Translations under genes and position numbers: made by a program
Assembly: GCA_025991245.1 (NCBI GenBank)
Contig: BQMJ01000022.1
Coordinates: 22,501-86,500, forward strand
DNA length: 64,000 nt
DNA from: Galdieria partita
Lineage: Eukaryota > Rhodophyta > Bangiophyceae > Galdieriales > Galdieriaceae
Direction of reading: 5' to 3'
The notes under the pieces: generated by a model
Seen by the model: the letters and a program-made list of their open reading frames with translations, nothing else
Told to the model about the DNA's origin: nothing
Database searches by the model: none
In this document: positions 43,370 to 57,640 of the stretch, piece by piece
How positions within the stretch are numbered: the first letter of the stretch is position 1
How the letters are laid out: each line of letters starts with the position of its first letter

Positions 43370-46300
43370 ATGTTGGAAACTTTAGCAGCAGACCTTTTGA
43401 GTCGGTTTCTAGGACAATATATAGAAGGCTTGGAAACCAAAAATGTTAGTTTGGGTCTTTGGTCAGGAAAACTTTGTCTTCGTTCTTTGTCACTAAGGAC
43501 AGAGGCCCTGTCGGTTTTCATGGCTTCGTTAGGTCTAGACTTGGGCGCCTCTGTGAGACAAGGAGAAATTGAAGAATTGGAAATCTCAGTACCTTGGAAA
43601 AATATCTGGAATAGTTCCTCTGTTATCTCGTTAAAGGGTCTGCGAGTTGAAGCTATACCTGCCAGTGCCTCTATTTCAACACAGGAACAATCTCACAATG
43701 CACAACGAAGAAAACGCGCTAGATTGGCAGCGGATGAAGCCCTCAGAGAAACTAAAAGGCAGGCACTAGTGGAGCTGAGTACTAGTATGAAACAGAACCC
43801 TAACAGTAACAACAATCTATCAACTTGGTATCAACGTCTGCTTACTCGAGTTATCAGCAGGGTTCAAGTGAATATTTCTGATATTGTTGTGAAATATATT
43901 TTAGATGAAGGAAACAGCTTTCGTATAGCCAGTTGGTTTTATCTCAAGTTTATGTCTGTTTTGTCAACGGATAGAAGCTGGGAACAAAACTTGGGTGATC
44001 TATCGGACGGTCCTATTCTCTACAAAGTTGTTAATATACAGGACCTTTCGTTTTATGTTGGAGAAGATGTCTTTAGCGAAACAGCATTATTTGAAGAAGG
44101 CAGTGGTGACAATGCGAACTTTGAAACAAATCAAAGGTATAGACTGTTTGGTCCTTTTTCTTCAACTTTACAAGCGAAATTGCGAAATCCTATGGAAGAT
44201 GTAAAAGAAGATCAACTCATTCCTAGTGCGGTTCTGTATCTTTGTGTCCACAATTTTGAATGCTCGTTGGATAGATTGCAATATGTAAGCATGATAAAGT
44301 TATTGGAAGCATTTTCGCAAAAGACAAATAAGCCTGAGAGTCCAAGAGAAAAATGGAAGTGGATTGTTGAAAAAGTATTTCCTGGTATTAGTAAAAGAAT
44401 CAAACAAGAAAAAAATTTACAAGTGGAGACGATGAAGTTGCGGAGGTTGTACATGCTTGAATATTTTGAATTACGTGAAAAATATTTGTTGCAAGTGTAT
44501 TCTAAAATCAGACAGGATAATAATGCGAAAGATATTATATATCCGAAGCGCCTTGAAGAGTTGGAAGATTTGTTGGAATTGGATGATATCCTTTTGTATC
44601 GTGATATAATTGAAGAAAAGTTAAATTCTAGTACAGTTCCTTACTTTGAGAAACAAATGGATACAGTGAGTTCGAACAAGGAAGATGCAAGGAATATTGG
44701 TTGGTTGCAATGGATGAGTTCCTACTTCGCCTCCAAGAAAGAAGAGCCAAAACAGTCTGCGACCTCATCTGATAGTCTCAAGACAGCGGAAGAAGGCCCT
44801 GTAGATATCTCTGGTTTAGATGAAAGGGCTTCTTTAGAGTATAGTATTTCTGACTTTACTGTTCGTAATAACGATTGTGATGACTGCAGTTTATTCCGTG
44901 CCGATGTAGTTATTGAAAAGGCATCTTTTACAGTCTGTGATAATGGATTAGAAGGAGAGAAACTTCCGTTTGCAAAAGTGCTGCTTGGAGGCTTGTCGTT
45001 TGGTCTTGAGAAACGTGTTTCAGGGACTGTTCGAGTTGACTTGCTATTTAACTATTTTTCAGTTGTCGACTGTCGTAAGGAAGAATGTGCTTTGTTGATT
45101 AGTCGAAAGTCGAGAGAAGAAGAAAGTAGCAGTTTATCGTCCAAAAATGATATTGTTGAATATTCGTTGCGTGATCAAGTGGATTTTCTGCTACAAGACC
45201 CATTTGCTAGAATAGAAGGAACATCAAAAGGCCTATTTGGTGTGTTTAAAATAGAAGTGGGTGAACAAGATGATAAGAATGGCATATATGGTAGATTTGG
45301 CGGCATGCAAATTTCTATTATTGATCAGAGCTTTCTCAAAACGCTATTTAGTGTTTTTCAAGTACCCAAAAAGAAAACAGATTTGATTCAAAGCGTTTCG
45401 TTACGTGCCAAAAAAGGTTTATCTGAACTTCGGGCATATCTCGAATCCCGTTTATACGAAAGAAAGAAGCGTTTTCAGATGAAGATTTTAGTAGAAGGTC
45501 CATCGATTTTTTTGAGTTCTTCGACGAGAAGAGATGGTGTATGGTTCAATTTTGAAACGTTGAAACTAAAAAATTGTTCACATGCAGCACTTGAATCTAA
45601 TCAAACGGTTGTGTACAAGTCGATTGAAGATGTTTCTTCTGTCTTTGGTTTCTATCAACTTGAGTTGAACGACTTGAATGTCAAATATATGGAAAATATA
45701 AGCGAATTCGATACGACTGGTCTTGCTGTGTTAAAGTTAGACCGAATAACTTTATATTTTGTGACTTTGTTGGATGCTGTTACAGCTTCAACTTGCAAGG
45801 AACTTCCAGCTTTTGTCAAGGATGTTCAATACAGACCTCTTACTTACCTTCTTGGAGAACTTCCTGCTTTGGATTTACATATCCAACCCCAGTTTCTTAC
45901 ATTTTTAACAGATATTATCCACGGTGTTTGGTTTATGGATTATAACAACTATGAACGAGTAGAGTATTTAGAAGCTTTTCCAACTGCTGAAACAGCTGTT
46001 ATGTCATCTGTGGAAGTAGGTGAGGAAGCGTTTGTTGATAGAAAAATTGAATACCTTGCATATTTTACTTCGCAGTTGAAAATACCAAGAATCAATGTTT
46101 TGATTGGCAATCGTCAAGGAAACATTGATTTGAAGGCTAGCTGGTTCCAATTGTCCTTTTCCTTATCATTTCTTTTTGAGAAGAAACAAATTTCCTTTAG
46201 CTTCGAAAAGTTTGTATTGAAACAATTATTCTCGAAGCAACAACCACAACATTTATTTATTTGTGAAGACCAAGTTCTCTGTGAAAGGAATCCTTGTGCT

Positions 46301-49300
46301 TTTTACATAGAGGCACAGTTTCACCATCATACCTTTGAAGACAGAATCCATGTTCGTGTCGCACCTATCAAAATTATTCTAGAGTCTTCAGTTTATGCAG
46401 ATATTGGAAAGATGGGATACGATGAGCTGGTTTTAAAGGATAGAGGTCTTGCGAACATTGTTGATTGTCAAGATTTCAAAAAGCAGGATGAATCGTATTC
46501 TCCGAAAAGAACAGTGTCCGTTGATTTTGTTTTTGAAGAGTTGAGGTTTGAAATGTTACGGAATCGTTTGCCCTTTGCTATATTTTCTATCTTGAAACTT
46601 AGTGGTAATTTAAGCCATGTAGATCAGGTTGGTTTTGAAGGACAAGGAATCTTTAGTAATATTACTCTTTGTAACATGTCAACGGAATTGGAAGTTTGCA
46701 GGAAAGTATTGAATATTCCACATTCCGATTGTGGTGGTCAGTGGAAGTTGGGTTCGTTGGTAACTGCGATGAATTCAGAAAGCAGTCAGAAATTCATAGA
46801 CATTCCAGAGCTGCAAATTACCACGGAGCAGTTTTACTTTATATTTCTTTCCTCATTCTGGACTGAACTCAAAGCTCAAGTGACAAATACCATAGCAAAT
46901 TTATTTCCTTTTAATGATTCAGAACCATCAAAAGTCAGTAGAGAATATCCAAAATATGCTCCTTTTTTGTTATGGATGACTTGTAATATTTTTGAGCTTG
47001 ATATTCCTCGTAGCTCATCTTGTAAGGATGCTGTGAAGTTGATAGCCAAGAATTTTCACTTGAAAAACAAGTTGCAAGTAGCCGTCAATTACAATATAGG
47101 GTTTTCAATAACCACAGATTCTGTTGATGGTATGCTTTATCAAATGACACTTGAGTCGAACATGCCATCAAACAAGGAAGCTTTTTGTAAACCGTTTCTC
47201 TTGGACGCTGTTTTGGAATTTGATATTGATACTGCCTCATGTTATGACTTGGCTTCGTTAGATATGACGGAACCTCCTCCTGATGTATTTATCCGACTGA
47301 AATCTACACGAGACACCATATTTCATGTATCTGAAGTTCAATATACTACGTTGTGTCATATTCTGTATGGAAATTTATCTGAGGATATCGAGAAAGAAAA
47401 TATTGCCAATCTTATTTGCCGTCGCAAGTCAGAAGACTCGTTATTATCTTCAAGTCCTGAAAACATGTTACCTGGTGAATGGTTATTGCCTCGACGTTCT
47501 CCTAGTAAGATACCCGTAGGATATAGAGCTATATTGGAGTTCCCACAGTTGAGTTTATCTTTGTTTTCTGGTGGATCTGACAATCAGGCCCATTACCCGA
47601 TAGCAAATATAGATTTCCATGGGATGAGTTTCTTTATAGATTATTATGATGACGGTCGTTTGAGTGTTGAAACTTCTGCTATTTATGGCACCATGAGGGA
47701 TACAAGACCTCGTTCTTCTCAACGCACAACATTAGTTGTTCCTAATAAGGATCCTCAACAGTAAGCTTATTTTTGTTATTGGTTTGTTCAATGTTTTGAT
47801 CACAATGATTCAAGGGACAATCAACCTCTTCTTGTCATGAAATATTATGGATGGCCGGAAGCGGCTTCAGTATATTCATTTTCTTTCTCTTCTCTAAAAT
47901 TTTTTGTGGTTGCAGATTTTATTCGTACAGTATATCGACTTTCAGTTCCATTCTCAGATGCTTGCTATGATCCTTGGTTACTTGAACCAGAGTCGTGGGA
48001 AGAATCAACGAGAGTTTTTAATCAACCTTACTATGGTAAACAAATTACAGTGGTCTTTTCGAATTGTCAATTTTATTTTCCTGCCGATTTATCCCGATCA
48101 GATAGTCATGCATTGGTTCTTGGAGGAGATCTCGTTTCAAAGTATGACATTTCATCAGAAGAGTCTGGGGTCTATCGTTTTATAGGAAAGAACATGCATG
48201 TGTTGTTGGGTTTAGTTTCCGAGCCAAACCTTTTAAAGGCACTGTATCCATTTGAACTCACTATTGACTACAGTTTTGGTTCAGATTTGAGAGTGCTTCG
48301 AGTCAATGTGGACTCCATATTATGTCGCCTTGGTATTCATGACGCTCCCATTGTGTTTTCAGTTATCTGGAGACTTTTTGTAGCTGATGCCGAACAGATG
48401 TCTACGAACCAAGATGACAGTAGTGTTTCACATGGTGAACTTGTTGAGAAAGATAATTATTTACGGGATTCTGAAGCATCCAAAGTTCCTATTGATTTTC
48501 AATGTAATGTTCAAGGGATACGACTAGTTGCATTGGAAGAGACGAGAAATTCTTGCATTCCTGTATTAGAAGCTCGTGTGGATAGATTACGAGGGACTTT
48601 TCGAGACTTTTTATGTGGTCAGATACAGTTGGAAGTTGCCGTTTTTCTGTTTCATGAGAAGAAGGGTTGGTGGGAACCCGTTTTAGAACGTTGGCCTTGT
48701 CATATCCATTTTTCCATTGGCTCTAAAAATACGTTGGTGTTTGAGTTGCTCTCAGAACATCGCTTAAACATCAATAGCACTCAAGTAGCAGTCGAAGGAG
48801 TATTGAAAGCAGTGGATAACTTTCGTCACTTGATTCAACACATTCAGCAAGCAGACCTTTACTGTAAGAACAACGAGTACACGATTTCCACCGACAGACC
48901 AAGTGTTGCAGCCTTTGTTGTACATAATGCACTGGGTGTACCTATCTCGTTGACTTTTCCTTATGACTCGAGTCGTTACGTTTGTTGGGAAGGAGAAGAA
49001 AAGGAAGTTGATATCCGAACAGATGAGCTGATAAGAGCCTTAACTGCCGTTTCTTCACAAGATACCGGTAAGTTGCATTCTAAATTGCTACGACAGACTT
49101 TTACTATAGGTTTTGTTGTTTAGATGTGAATCAAATAGAGTTTATCAATAGTTGCACTGTTCAAGTTCCAGGTTATGAAGTTGTGACTCTTTCAGCCTCT
49201 GAATATGGTGTTCATCTTGTCCCATTACATTTCATGGATAGCACCAACGTTGTACATTCTTCTTCCAACGTAGAAGTTGAAGGAGACAACCAGTCATGTA

Positions 49301-52300
49301 TTATGAAGGACTCCATTGCAGTATGGGATGTTTCTATGAAAGATGGTTGTCCCTACTGCACTTTGCGTTCGAGATATCGACTATTGAATAAGACTTCTAT
49401 CAAGATTGAAGTTACTTATAGTCGTAATTTACAGGTGTACAGTATTTTACCTGGAGATGCTTGGTCACCTCCTTTGGGGTTTGAGTATGAGCCTATTTAC
49501 TTGAGACCTTGCATCAATGGTGGTATTCATTTTGATCGTGAAGAGTTTGCCAATGAAAGCGAGAAGCGACTTTTTTCTTGGAGTAGTGCATTGGAGTCTT
49601 TCCATGAGTTTTGGAGAAAGGCAACTCTAATTACACGAGAGGAAAGGAAGATGTCCAGGAAGTGGGACCTGGAGAACTACTCTGCTGAAGAGTTTATGCG
49701 TCATATGGAGAAATTTATTTCATTGGTCTGTTGTGTTTCAGATTTAGAGGATTCTGCTGTTTCAAGCAGTTGTTTGGATGAATTCTATTTCCTGTTATTT
49801 CCGCGAGTGGATGAGAAACGTCCATTTGGATGGGAAAACGGTTGGTTGGACTTGGAAATACATCCTCCAATGACAATTCAGAATGGATTACCACGAGAAG
49901 TAGCATTTAGGCTAAGAAAACCCAAAGGTCGTGTCTCAAGAATTTTTCATTCTTTTGAAGAAGAATCTTTTAGAGTTTTGGAGGGAATTCTGGAACCCTT
50001 ACAAACTGCTGAAGTATTTTCGCTTTCTCATGAAATTTGGGAAAATACTTTGAGTTTAAGATATGATAATTTATCTAGGCCATGTAGAGGGAAACCAAAC
50101 TATGAAGGTTTCATGAAAAGAGCAGATATTCCTGATTGGGGTCAAAGTGTTGCTTTGCAACCCAATAACCGAGTGGAGTTGTTTTCATTTTCAGGAAATG
50201 AATCTCTCTTGCCTAGAGGTCTTAATCTTCGTAGCCAGAAAGTGTTCGCACGTCTTGAGTTGACAGATGATGATAGGCGAGTGGGTCATCATTTCAGAAT
50301 AGTGGCAGAATATTGGATGAGAAACAAATCGAGTTCTGCTATCAATGTTAGAGTAGTCAGTAGTGATGCTGTATCATTCTTTTCCTTGGCTCCTTGCCCT
50401 CCTGGGGAACCTGTAGATCCTTTTGTTGTTTTTGATGGCAACGAAGTAGCATTTGCTGTTGCAGGTCATGACAACTACATACCCTTAATGGAACCTTTGG
50501 CCAATTTGGATAAGCCGTTGGAACTGAGTTTACAAGAAGGCAATTACGTTTTGGATGTGAGACCCGGAAAGGGTAGTTTTGGACAGTCTCTAGTAGCAAC
50601 TATTAGGGATGGTTTACGTATTGAGAACAGTACAAAATTTCTTTTCCAATGGTGTCAATCGCATTCCATTAAGACTAGTAAGAAAGAAAATACAATGACC
50701 ATAATGGGAGTTGATGAGGACCTTGTACATGATATACCTCCTGGCAAAGTTGTTGCAGTACATTGGGACTTCAATGATAAGGAAAGGTTGCTTTGTCTGC
50801 GACGAACAGAAGACAGATTCTCACGAGAGTGGCAGTGGAGTAGACCTTTGAGTCCCGAATATCATGGAGATGTGTTTTTAAAGATGTATTCACCCAAACG
50901 TCATGAACAATATATTCCAGTGGTCAGAATACAAGCTCCAGTTGGAGGCTCGAGGAGAATTGTTATTTTAGAGGAGGACAGAAGATATCCTCCGTATCAG
51001 ATAGTGAATCTATGCCGTACTCGTGCTATTGCATTTCATCAAGTTGGTACAAGTCAAGATTTTCCACCCTGGCTGGTTCGACCTGGACGAACCTCAAGAT
51101 ATGCATGGGATGACCCTTGTGGCATGGAATGTAAGAAGAAACTGTTGACTGTAGAAGTAGTTGAGACGTTTTCTGAGAATCGTTCAGTTTCCGATTTGAA
51201 TGGATCGGAGATGACTGCAATGAGATATCCTGAATTTAATATTAGCATTGATATTGTTTCAAGAAAGTTCAACAAACAAATTTTGCCAAAAGGTCCTGCA
51301 CTTTTATATGCTGTAACTGTGAATGGTCCCACCAAGGTTGTAACCTTTGTTGATGATGGTTCAATTGACATGGATGATCCGCTAGCAGTACTTTCCAAAA
51401 TTACTTCTGCTGCCACCAAGTTTATATCGACTCCAAGCACTGGTGATGCGCTTTGCTCATTGGGAGAAGAATTGAGTACAAACACTCAACAGAATGTCCA
51501 CATTTCATCGGATCCAATTTCTGTTTCAAGAAGGAAAGACGAGAATGTTGCCAGAGCATGGCACTTCAGTATTGCTCTCACTGCTGTTGGGATATCCTTT
51601 ATTGATTCTACTCCTACAGAACTTGCTTATTTGACTTTTGCAGATGTACATTTTGATTATCAGAAAACTGCAGATTATCAAATTTATGACCTGAGTATAG
51701 GAGACTTGCAACTTGACAATCAACTTCCCAATGCACCTTGGCCAGTAATTGCTTGGCCTTCAGAACGTAGATCATCCTCAGAAGTATCAGATAATAGTGC
51801 TTCTGTACCGGATAGCACGAATAACAACAAACCTGTATTTCAGGTAACTATTGAAAAGTCACCCAAGTCCTTCCCTGGAATACAAGCACTTACAGGAGTG
51901 TATTTTGCTTTGCAGAGACTTAATATTTCCTTGGATGAATACTTCTTACGACGCTGTTGGCCATTTTTACAAGTGCTCCTCCGTCTGGACTCCAGTTCAC
52001 AGGAGGAGTGTTTACAAGGTGAAGATGAGGAAGATCGGGAAGATCGGGACCAGAATATGGATTCAAACAGTTTTGTTTTTCGTCAACGTCTTTACATAGA
52101 ATGGTTACTTTTCGGACCAGTACAACTTATTGTATCTTTTTCATCTGCACCATCCACGACGACTCGTTATGGAGCTTATCGAAGGCTCATTCGAGTTTTG
52201 CGTGCCACAGTTGGAAATGTGGAGGGGGCAGAGTTTCGTTTCAATGCTTTAGAGTTGCATCATGTGTTTGATACAGAGAGTCACTTGAGAGAACTCATTG

Positions 52301-54474
52301 GAGAATATTACGTTACTCAGGTATTGGGTCAAAGGTTAAAGCTCATTTCTTCGAATAGCTTGCTTGGAAACCCTGCTGCATTATTTGATTCTATTGCACT
52401 CGGTGCAAAAGACTTTTTCGTTGAACCATCTAAAGCGTCTGGTGGCCGAGATTTTATTGTCAGGTTAGATCGTGGCTCAAGGTCTTTGGTAACCCACACT
52501 GTAGGAGGTTTGCTCAACTCTATCAATCAGATTCCACGTTCGCTTTCAGTTGGTTTAGCAACAGCCGTTGGAAATAGGGAATATTTGGCAGAGAGGGAAA
52601 TGAAGAGGTCTCGTCAACCAACTTCTGCTGTGGATGGTTTTGTTCAAGGTGCTAAATATTTCGGAGAAGGTATCTCTAAAGGTGTATCTGGTGTCTTTCG
52701 AGATCCTTATCAAGGTCTTAAGCGCGAAGGAGCTAGTGGTTTCTTTAAAGGTTTGGGCAAAGGTCTTGTTGGAGGATTAGTACATCCAATGACTGGTGTA
52801 CTTGATTTTATTGCCGAACCAGCTGCAGGTTTGCGAAATATGACTGTCGGTGGTTTACAACAAGGAGCTTTACCTATGAGACCACCACGTTCTATTGGTA
52901 CAGTAAAGCAGTTGCAGAGTTATGATGTACATGCAGCCACTGGAAAGGCAATTTTACAAGCTGTCAATCGAAATAGTGATGGAGACCATGAAGAGCTATT
53001 CTATTGGATTGAATTGGATAATCTTTTCCAGTACACTCCCGGTAAAGCTGTTACTGACGAAAAATCCCCAGAATGGCAACTTGCTGCCATTGTGACTCTT
53101 TTTACAAGATCAGGTCGTCGCGGAAAAGCACTTGCGAAGGACCTTTTGACAGTCAAGGTTCAGGAAGCCTTGAACCAAGGTCGTAATTTAGTGCCAATAT
53201 CAGTTGGCAATTTCAGAGGAAGGGCAGCATTACTGACTTCTAGAAGATTCATGATAACAACTTTTGATGGAAAGGTTCTATGGCAGCGCAAGTTGAGACA
53301 TATAGTTGATGCAAGAATGGCAAAGTCTGTCCGAGGTACTCCGGCTTTGGCACTCTGTGTGCTTTCAGCCAGGACTGAGCAAGGGTTTTTATGGGAAAGG
53401 ATTGATTGTCCTTCTTCAAATGCAGTTGAAAGTCTCCGCAAAATTATTCTAAAGAATATTCGTTTCGTAAATGCAGCAAGCTCGCCCTCACGCTATGCTT
53501 CGTCACGAGACTCATCGTCAGTTTACAAAGGTTCAGAGAGCGATGAAGAAGGAAGTATATCGGGTAGAAGAAGCGATTTTGGAGAAAGTTTTCAAGATAC
53601 TGAACAAGACACTAGTAGTCACGATATGTTGGGTGATATTTTTCAGCAAGTTCCATTTTTAGATGAAAGTGCTTCAAACGAAACGACTCCTGTCAGTGTT
53701 CGTACACATGGAGACTCTATGTCTGCTGGATATTGTGATCCCCAACAAGACCAAGCCAAAAGGCAAACTCCTGGACGTTTATACCCACAATCTTCTTCTT
53801 TCAATTCCTTTTATGATGCGATTCAGAAAGAAATTGATAGATGCACCTCATTTCCATCAAGTAGAAACCAGAGTTGTAAACGAAGTCTTCGTTTGGTGAT
53901 AGCAAATGCGCTTGAGGGTCCTCTTAACTTGGTAGATGCTAACCTTATTAGTGGTATTTGGTGTCAAGAACCAACTTCGAATATTCCTTCTCATAGTGCT
54001 CGAATGTGCGAAGTGGAATGTAGCAAAGGTTTTATGAAAGGAATCGAAGGCTCGCTTGTCTTTTCATTTCAAACTCTGTCAATGGAAACTCCATGTTGGC
54101 TTACCGTTCAATTTTTGCATACGTTTTTAACTTCTAGCAAGTTGACTGTGAAGGTTCCTGTTGGAATCAAGTATCGTGTTATGGAAGGGTCATCTGAACA
54201 TAGTACTTGTGTCGTTACTTTTGCTCACGATTACTTTGACCCAAAGAAAGTTCCCCATAATTCGGTATTCATTCCTCTGGAAGAAAGAAGTAAGTCTAGT
54301 GGAAGTTCCTACTCAATGAGTAGAAGTGATTCGAACGTTGTAGTCTCTGATGAAGCTGTTGTACAGCTTGCAAGTATGGGCTTCGATCCAGAGAAGTCCT
54401 ATCAAGCTCTTCAGTTGACTAGTAACAATATCTCCGATGCTGTTCAGACTCTTCTTGAATGGAACAGTTCATGA
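43370..54474 (+). CDS. VPS13: VPS13 lipid-transfer protein with C-terminal UBA
   Basis: Bridge-like lipid-transfer protein at membrane contact sites. Exons 43370-47760, 47815-49067, 49124-54474, introns 54 and 56 bp, joined in frame to 3664 aa. The chorein N-terminus is MLETLAADLLSRFLGQYIEG. A long beta-rich groove of repeated modules follows, then the VAB-type region in exon 3, and the ATG2-C/VPS13-C helices near 52500-52860 (DPYQGLKREGASGFFKGLGK). A PH-like segment follows, then a Ser-rich linker. The last 40 residues (VVQLASMGFDPEKSYQALQL and on) form a UBA domain with the MGF loop. The first in-frame ATG is 43370; an AATAAA is at 54507. Confidence 0.95.
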
Positions 54475-54636
54475 ATGCTGTGAGTGAAATGATATTTTCT
54501 TGTACTAATAAAACGAAAAATTGTCTATTTTGTGTATTGTTATTTTCTGTTGAACAATGACAAAATATCTTATGGAAATACTGCTTTGACTTTTTCTTAT
54601 GGGTGGAGTCGAACATTCTCTCTTTGCCTATGTGAA

Positions 54637-56874
54637 ATGGCAGCCTATTCTACCAACGATGGGACCTTGAAAGCAGTCTTGTTTGCAGACTTTTTTAGTG
54701 AAAAGCTGAGGCCACCTTGCACGGATGAAACTTTCTGTGAAGCACTTGTACCTATTGCAAATGTTAGTTTACTCCAATATCAGCTAGAAGCACTTTTACA
54801 AGCAGAAGTAAAAGAGTGCGTTATAATCTGTCGCGAGCACTTACGGGAAACGCTAAAAAAGTTTGTGCAAACACTGAATTTCGATATGAAGTTACTTTTT
54901 CTTACCAGTAGTCAATGGGTGGTTGCAGGTGATGCCCTAAGAGAAGTAAGTTGCGAATCTCTCTGTGAGTTTGAACTCACTTTGGATAGCTTGACAGTCG
55001 AGGCGATTTGAGACCACAAAGTGACTTTATCCTCATATTTCCTGGAGCATTTTTCACTGTCAATCTTGCTGGAGTTGTCAAAGTAAGTTTAGATTCAAGT
55101 TTTTTGGTTGAGTGACACTAGACACAAGTTTTTCTGATCGTATTTGTCAGGAACACCTAGCTAGAAGAGAAAGAAGCAAAAGTTGGGTTCTGACTAGTTG
55201 TCTTGGACAGAGGTCTATTAGTTGTTCATGTGACATTGCCAGACTTGAAAATGGACAAGTCATTCAGTATTCCAACGACAGGAAAGACAAAATGATTATT
55301 TCTGGTATTATGACGATGACCGAATATTCCTCTGGAGTAGAAATATTTTCCGGTTTAGAAGATTGTGGCATCGATATTTGTGCTCCTGAAGTACTTGTGG
55401 AGTTTAGAGAGAACTTTGACTATGATAATATTCGCGATTTTATCCGAGGAAAGATCGATGGTGGTGAAGGAGAGCTATTAGGCAACCAAATCTATGGCCA
55501 CATTTTGAGTGGAAGCGCTGATTTTGCTTGTCGTATAACAGATATGGAAAGTTATTTCTATGTATGTTTTGCATTTATTCATCGTTGGAGTTATCCTTGG
55601 ACAGTGGAACGATTTCCTTTTAGAACGACCCAATATGAGTATCGACGAGGTCCTAAATATATCACATCCAGTTGCTATTTGGCTCGTTCGTCATATATTG
55701 GAAGATGTACTGTATTGGGTGAAAATACTCGCATCGATGAGAATGCAGTTATAGTTCATTCCATTATTGGAGATAATGTTACGATTGGTCCAAAGTGTCA
55801 TATCGAAGATAGTGTTATATGGTCCAATAGTGTTTTGAAATGTAATGTTACCGTTGTTGGTGCGCTTATTGCGGATAATGTCATTTTGAATGACGATTGT
55901 GTCATTTCTGAAGGGTGTATTGTAGATTCCTTTGTGGTTGTAAATGCCAAAACACATGTTGCTCAGTATTCACGTATTGTACTACAAAGACATCCTTATC
56001 GGAAAGATACTATCGATGAAAATTCCTTGTTTGGAAAAATGGAAAGTTTCAATCTTGAATCCAATTTATTTCATAGAAATGAAACAACTACACAAGATGA
56101 CAGTATGCATCACTGCATTCTTTGGCAAGAAGAAAGGCGCAACAGTGAAGCAGATGAAGAGTCATCCATTGACGAATTAGAAGAAACAGAAAGGAAAGAA
56201 TCCGAAAGTAATGCAATGGATGAGGACAATAGAGAAGCTGCAGAAGTTGACATGGCACCTGATCTCTTGTCTTTGAAGTCTTCTTCCAGTTTATCCCCTC
56301 CTACTACGGAAAGAAAACTTATTCGTCAGGAGATAAGAGACACGTTCCAACGAGCATTGGAAGAACAGCATCCTCCAGAAACTGCGGTGTTGGAATTGAA
56401 TGCATTGAAATTGGCATTGGATGTGACTTCTTCTCATATATTGAGAGTGATATTTCCTCTCTTATTGGATAAGCTCGACATTCAAGGCCATACTCAACAA
56501 CAAGTCACTCAGCAATGGATATTATTCTTTCGTCATTGGTCTGGCGTCTTAACAAAGTTTTGTGCGCATTCTTTAGATGGGATGTGGTTACTGAAATACT
56601 GGAAGGAATATTGTGAGGTTGGTAAGATTTCTTTATATCTACAAACCAATTATTCTGAAAATTGTTATTTCAGCGATTGCCAAACTATCGGAAATATTTT
56701 TCATTTCTTGTGCAGCTTTTGTATGATTGTGATGTTTTATCGGAAGACTGTATAATTGAATGGGTTTCCGACGAAGACAAGGCAAATGCTCAATCTGTCT
56801 TCAAACAGCAATTGATGCCTTTTGTGCAGTGGCTTCAAGAAGCAGAAGAAACGAGTTCGGAAAATGAAGCTTAA
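54637..56874 (+). CDS. EIF2B5: eIF2B subunit epsilon (catalytic GEF subunit)
   Basis: Guanine-nucleotide exchange factor for eIF2, 691 aa (human 721). Exons 54637-54964, 55003-55082, 55151-56617, 56674-56874. The order is a nucleotidyltransferase-like domain (LLQYQLEALLQAEVKECVII; SDFILIFPGAFFTV), a left-handed beta-helix of hexapeptides (IGDNVTIGPKCHIEDSVIW), an acidic linker, and the W2/HEAT GEF domain ending with LLYDCDVLSEDCIIEW and acidic residues. The first intron is only 38 bp but is required by the alignment and frame. An upstream in-frame open stretch lacks support; ATG 54637 was chosen. Confidence 0.94.
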
Positions 56875-56906
56875 ATTTCTTCTGGAATGAATATGAACCA
56901 GTAGAA

Positions 56907-57423
56907 TTAGTTTTCTGGACTTTTATTGTTTTTACTTTCCAATAACATGGGAGAGTTATCCTTCTCTTGTTGCAAGCGACGAATAGCTTCTTCTCTGGCC
57001 AAATGCTAAGAAAATGAGCAAATCAAAAAGAAAGAACAAAGAATAGTTGAATATACGTACATAAGATGTATCAGGAGGTCTTTGATATAAACCATAAACT
57101 CCAAAGAAAGTAACCAATACCAGAACAGTATACCAAGGAGCTTCCCATTCTTCCCATTGTCGTTTTTGACCGGGAGGTGGAGGCTCCTCACCAAAGAGTA
57201 AACCTCCCGGTTCGTTGAATTCTTCTTCTTCTTTCTCCTTTTTCAAAGCATCTGAGAAACAATTTCAGTTGGATGGATAAACGAGCAACTAACTAAACAA
57301 GCTACCTTGATTTTTATCTACTAAGGTTTTAGAAGTACTCGAGAACCTTCTATTACACCACAAAAGTTGATTTCTCAAAGTAGGTTGAGCAATCCTTTTA
57401 CAGAAAGCTCCAAAAAGCGACAT
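56907..57423 (-). CDS. mitochondrial complex I ESSS/NDUFB11-like subunit
   Basis: Exons 57423-57306, 57251-57061, 57005-56907 (introns 54 and 55 bp) give 135 aa. A short N-terminal targeting stretch (MSLFGAFCKRIAQPTLRN) is followed by an acidic linker, then GGLLFGEEPPPPGQKRQWEE, one membrane helix (YTVLVLVTFFGVYGLY), and QRPPDTSY before the C-terminal AREEAIRRLQ. The GQKR-W-E-W block, single helix and RPDTS turn are those of the ESSS (NDUFB11) accessory subunit of NADH:ubiquinone oxidoreductase. The family is short and divergent, so the call is moderate. Convergent with eIF2B-epsilon (32 bp). Confidence 0.65.
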
Positions 57424-57640
57424 ACTAATAACGAGTATTTGTGTTGCCCACAAACTCTTAGCGAAATGAATGCTGAACTGAAATGTTTCTTCTGAAAATT
57501 ACGAATATATGATTTCTTTGAACAACTTTCTTGTGTCTTTACAAGACTTGTCTCCCAAAAAGTCATTATATATACACATAGCAAGTTACTATTCGGATCC
57601 AAAAGTTTATACTCTAGCGATCTTTTTCTAACAACAACAC

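Noticed and set aside
44212-53899. Several frames on the opposite strand or other frames within VPS13
   Set aside because: They are shadows of a continuous 3664-codon gene with clear homology.
56621-56673. GTAAGA donor at 56621 in eIF2B-epsilon
   Set aside because: Better donor by sequence, but it shifts the frame of the conserved C-terminal GEF domain; the GTTGGT donor at 56618 keeps it.
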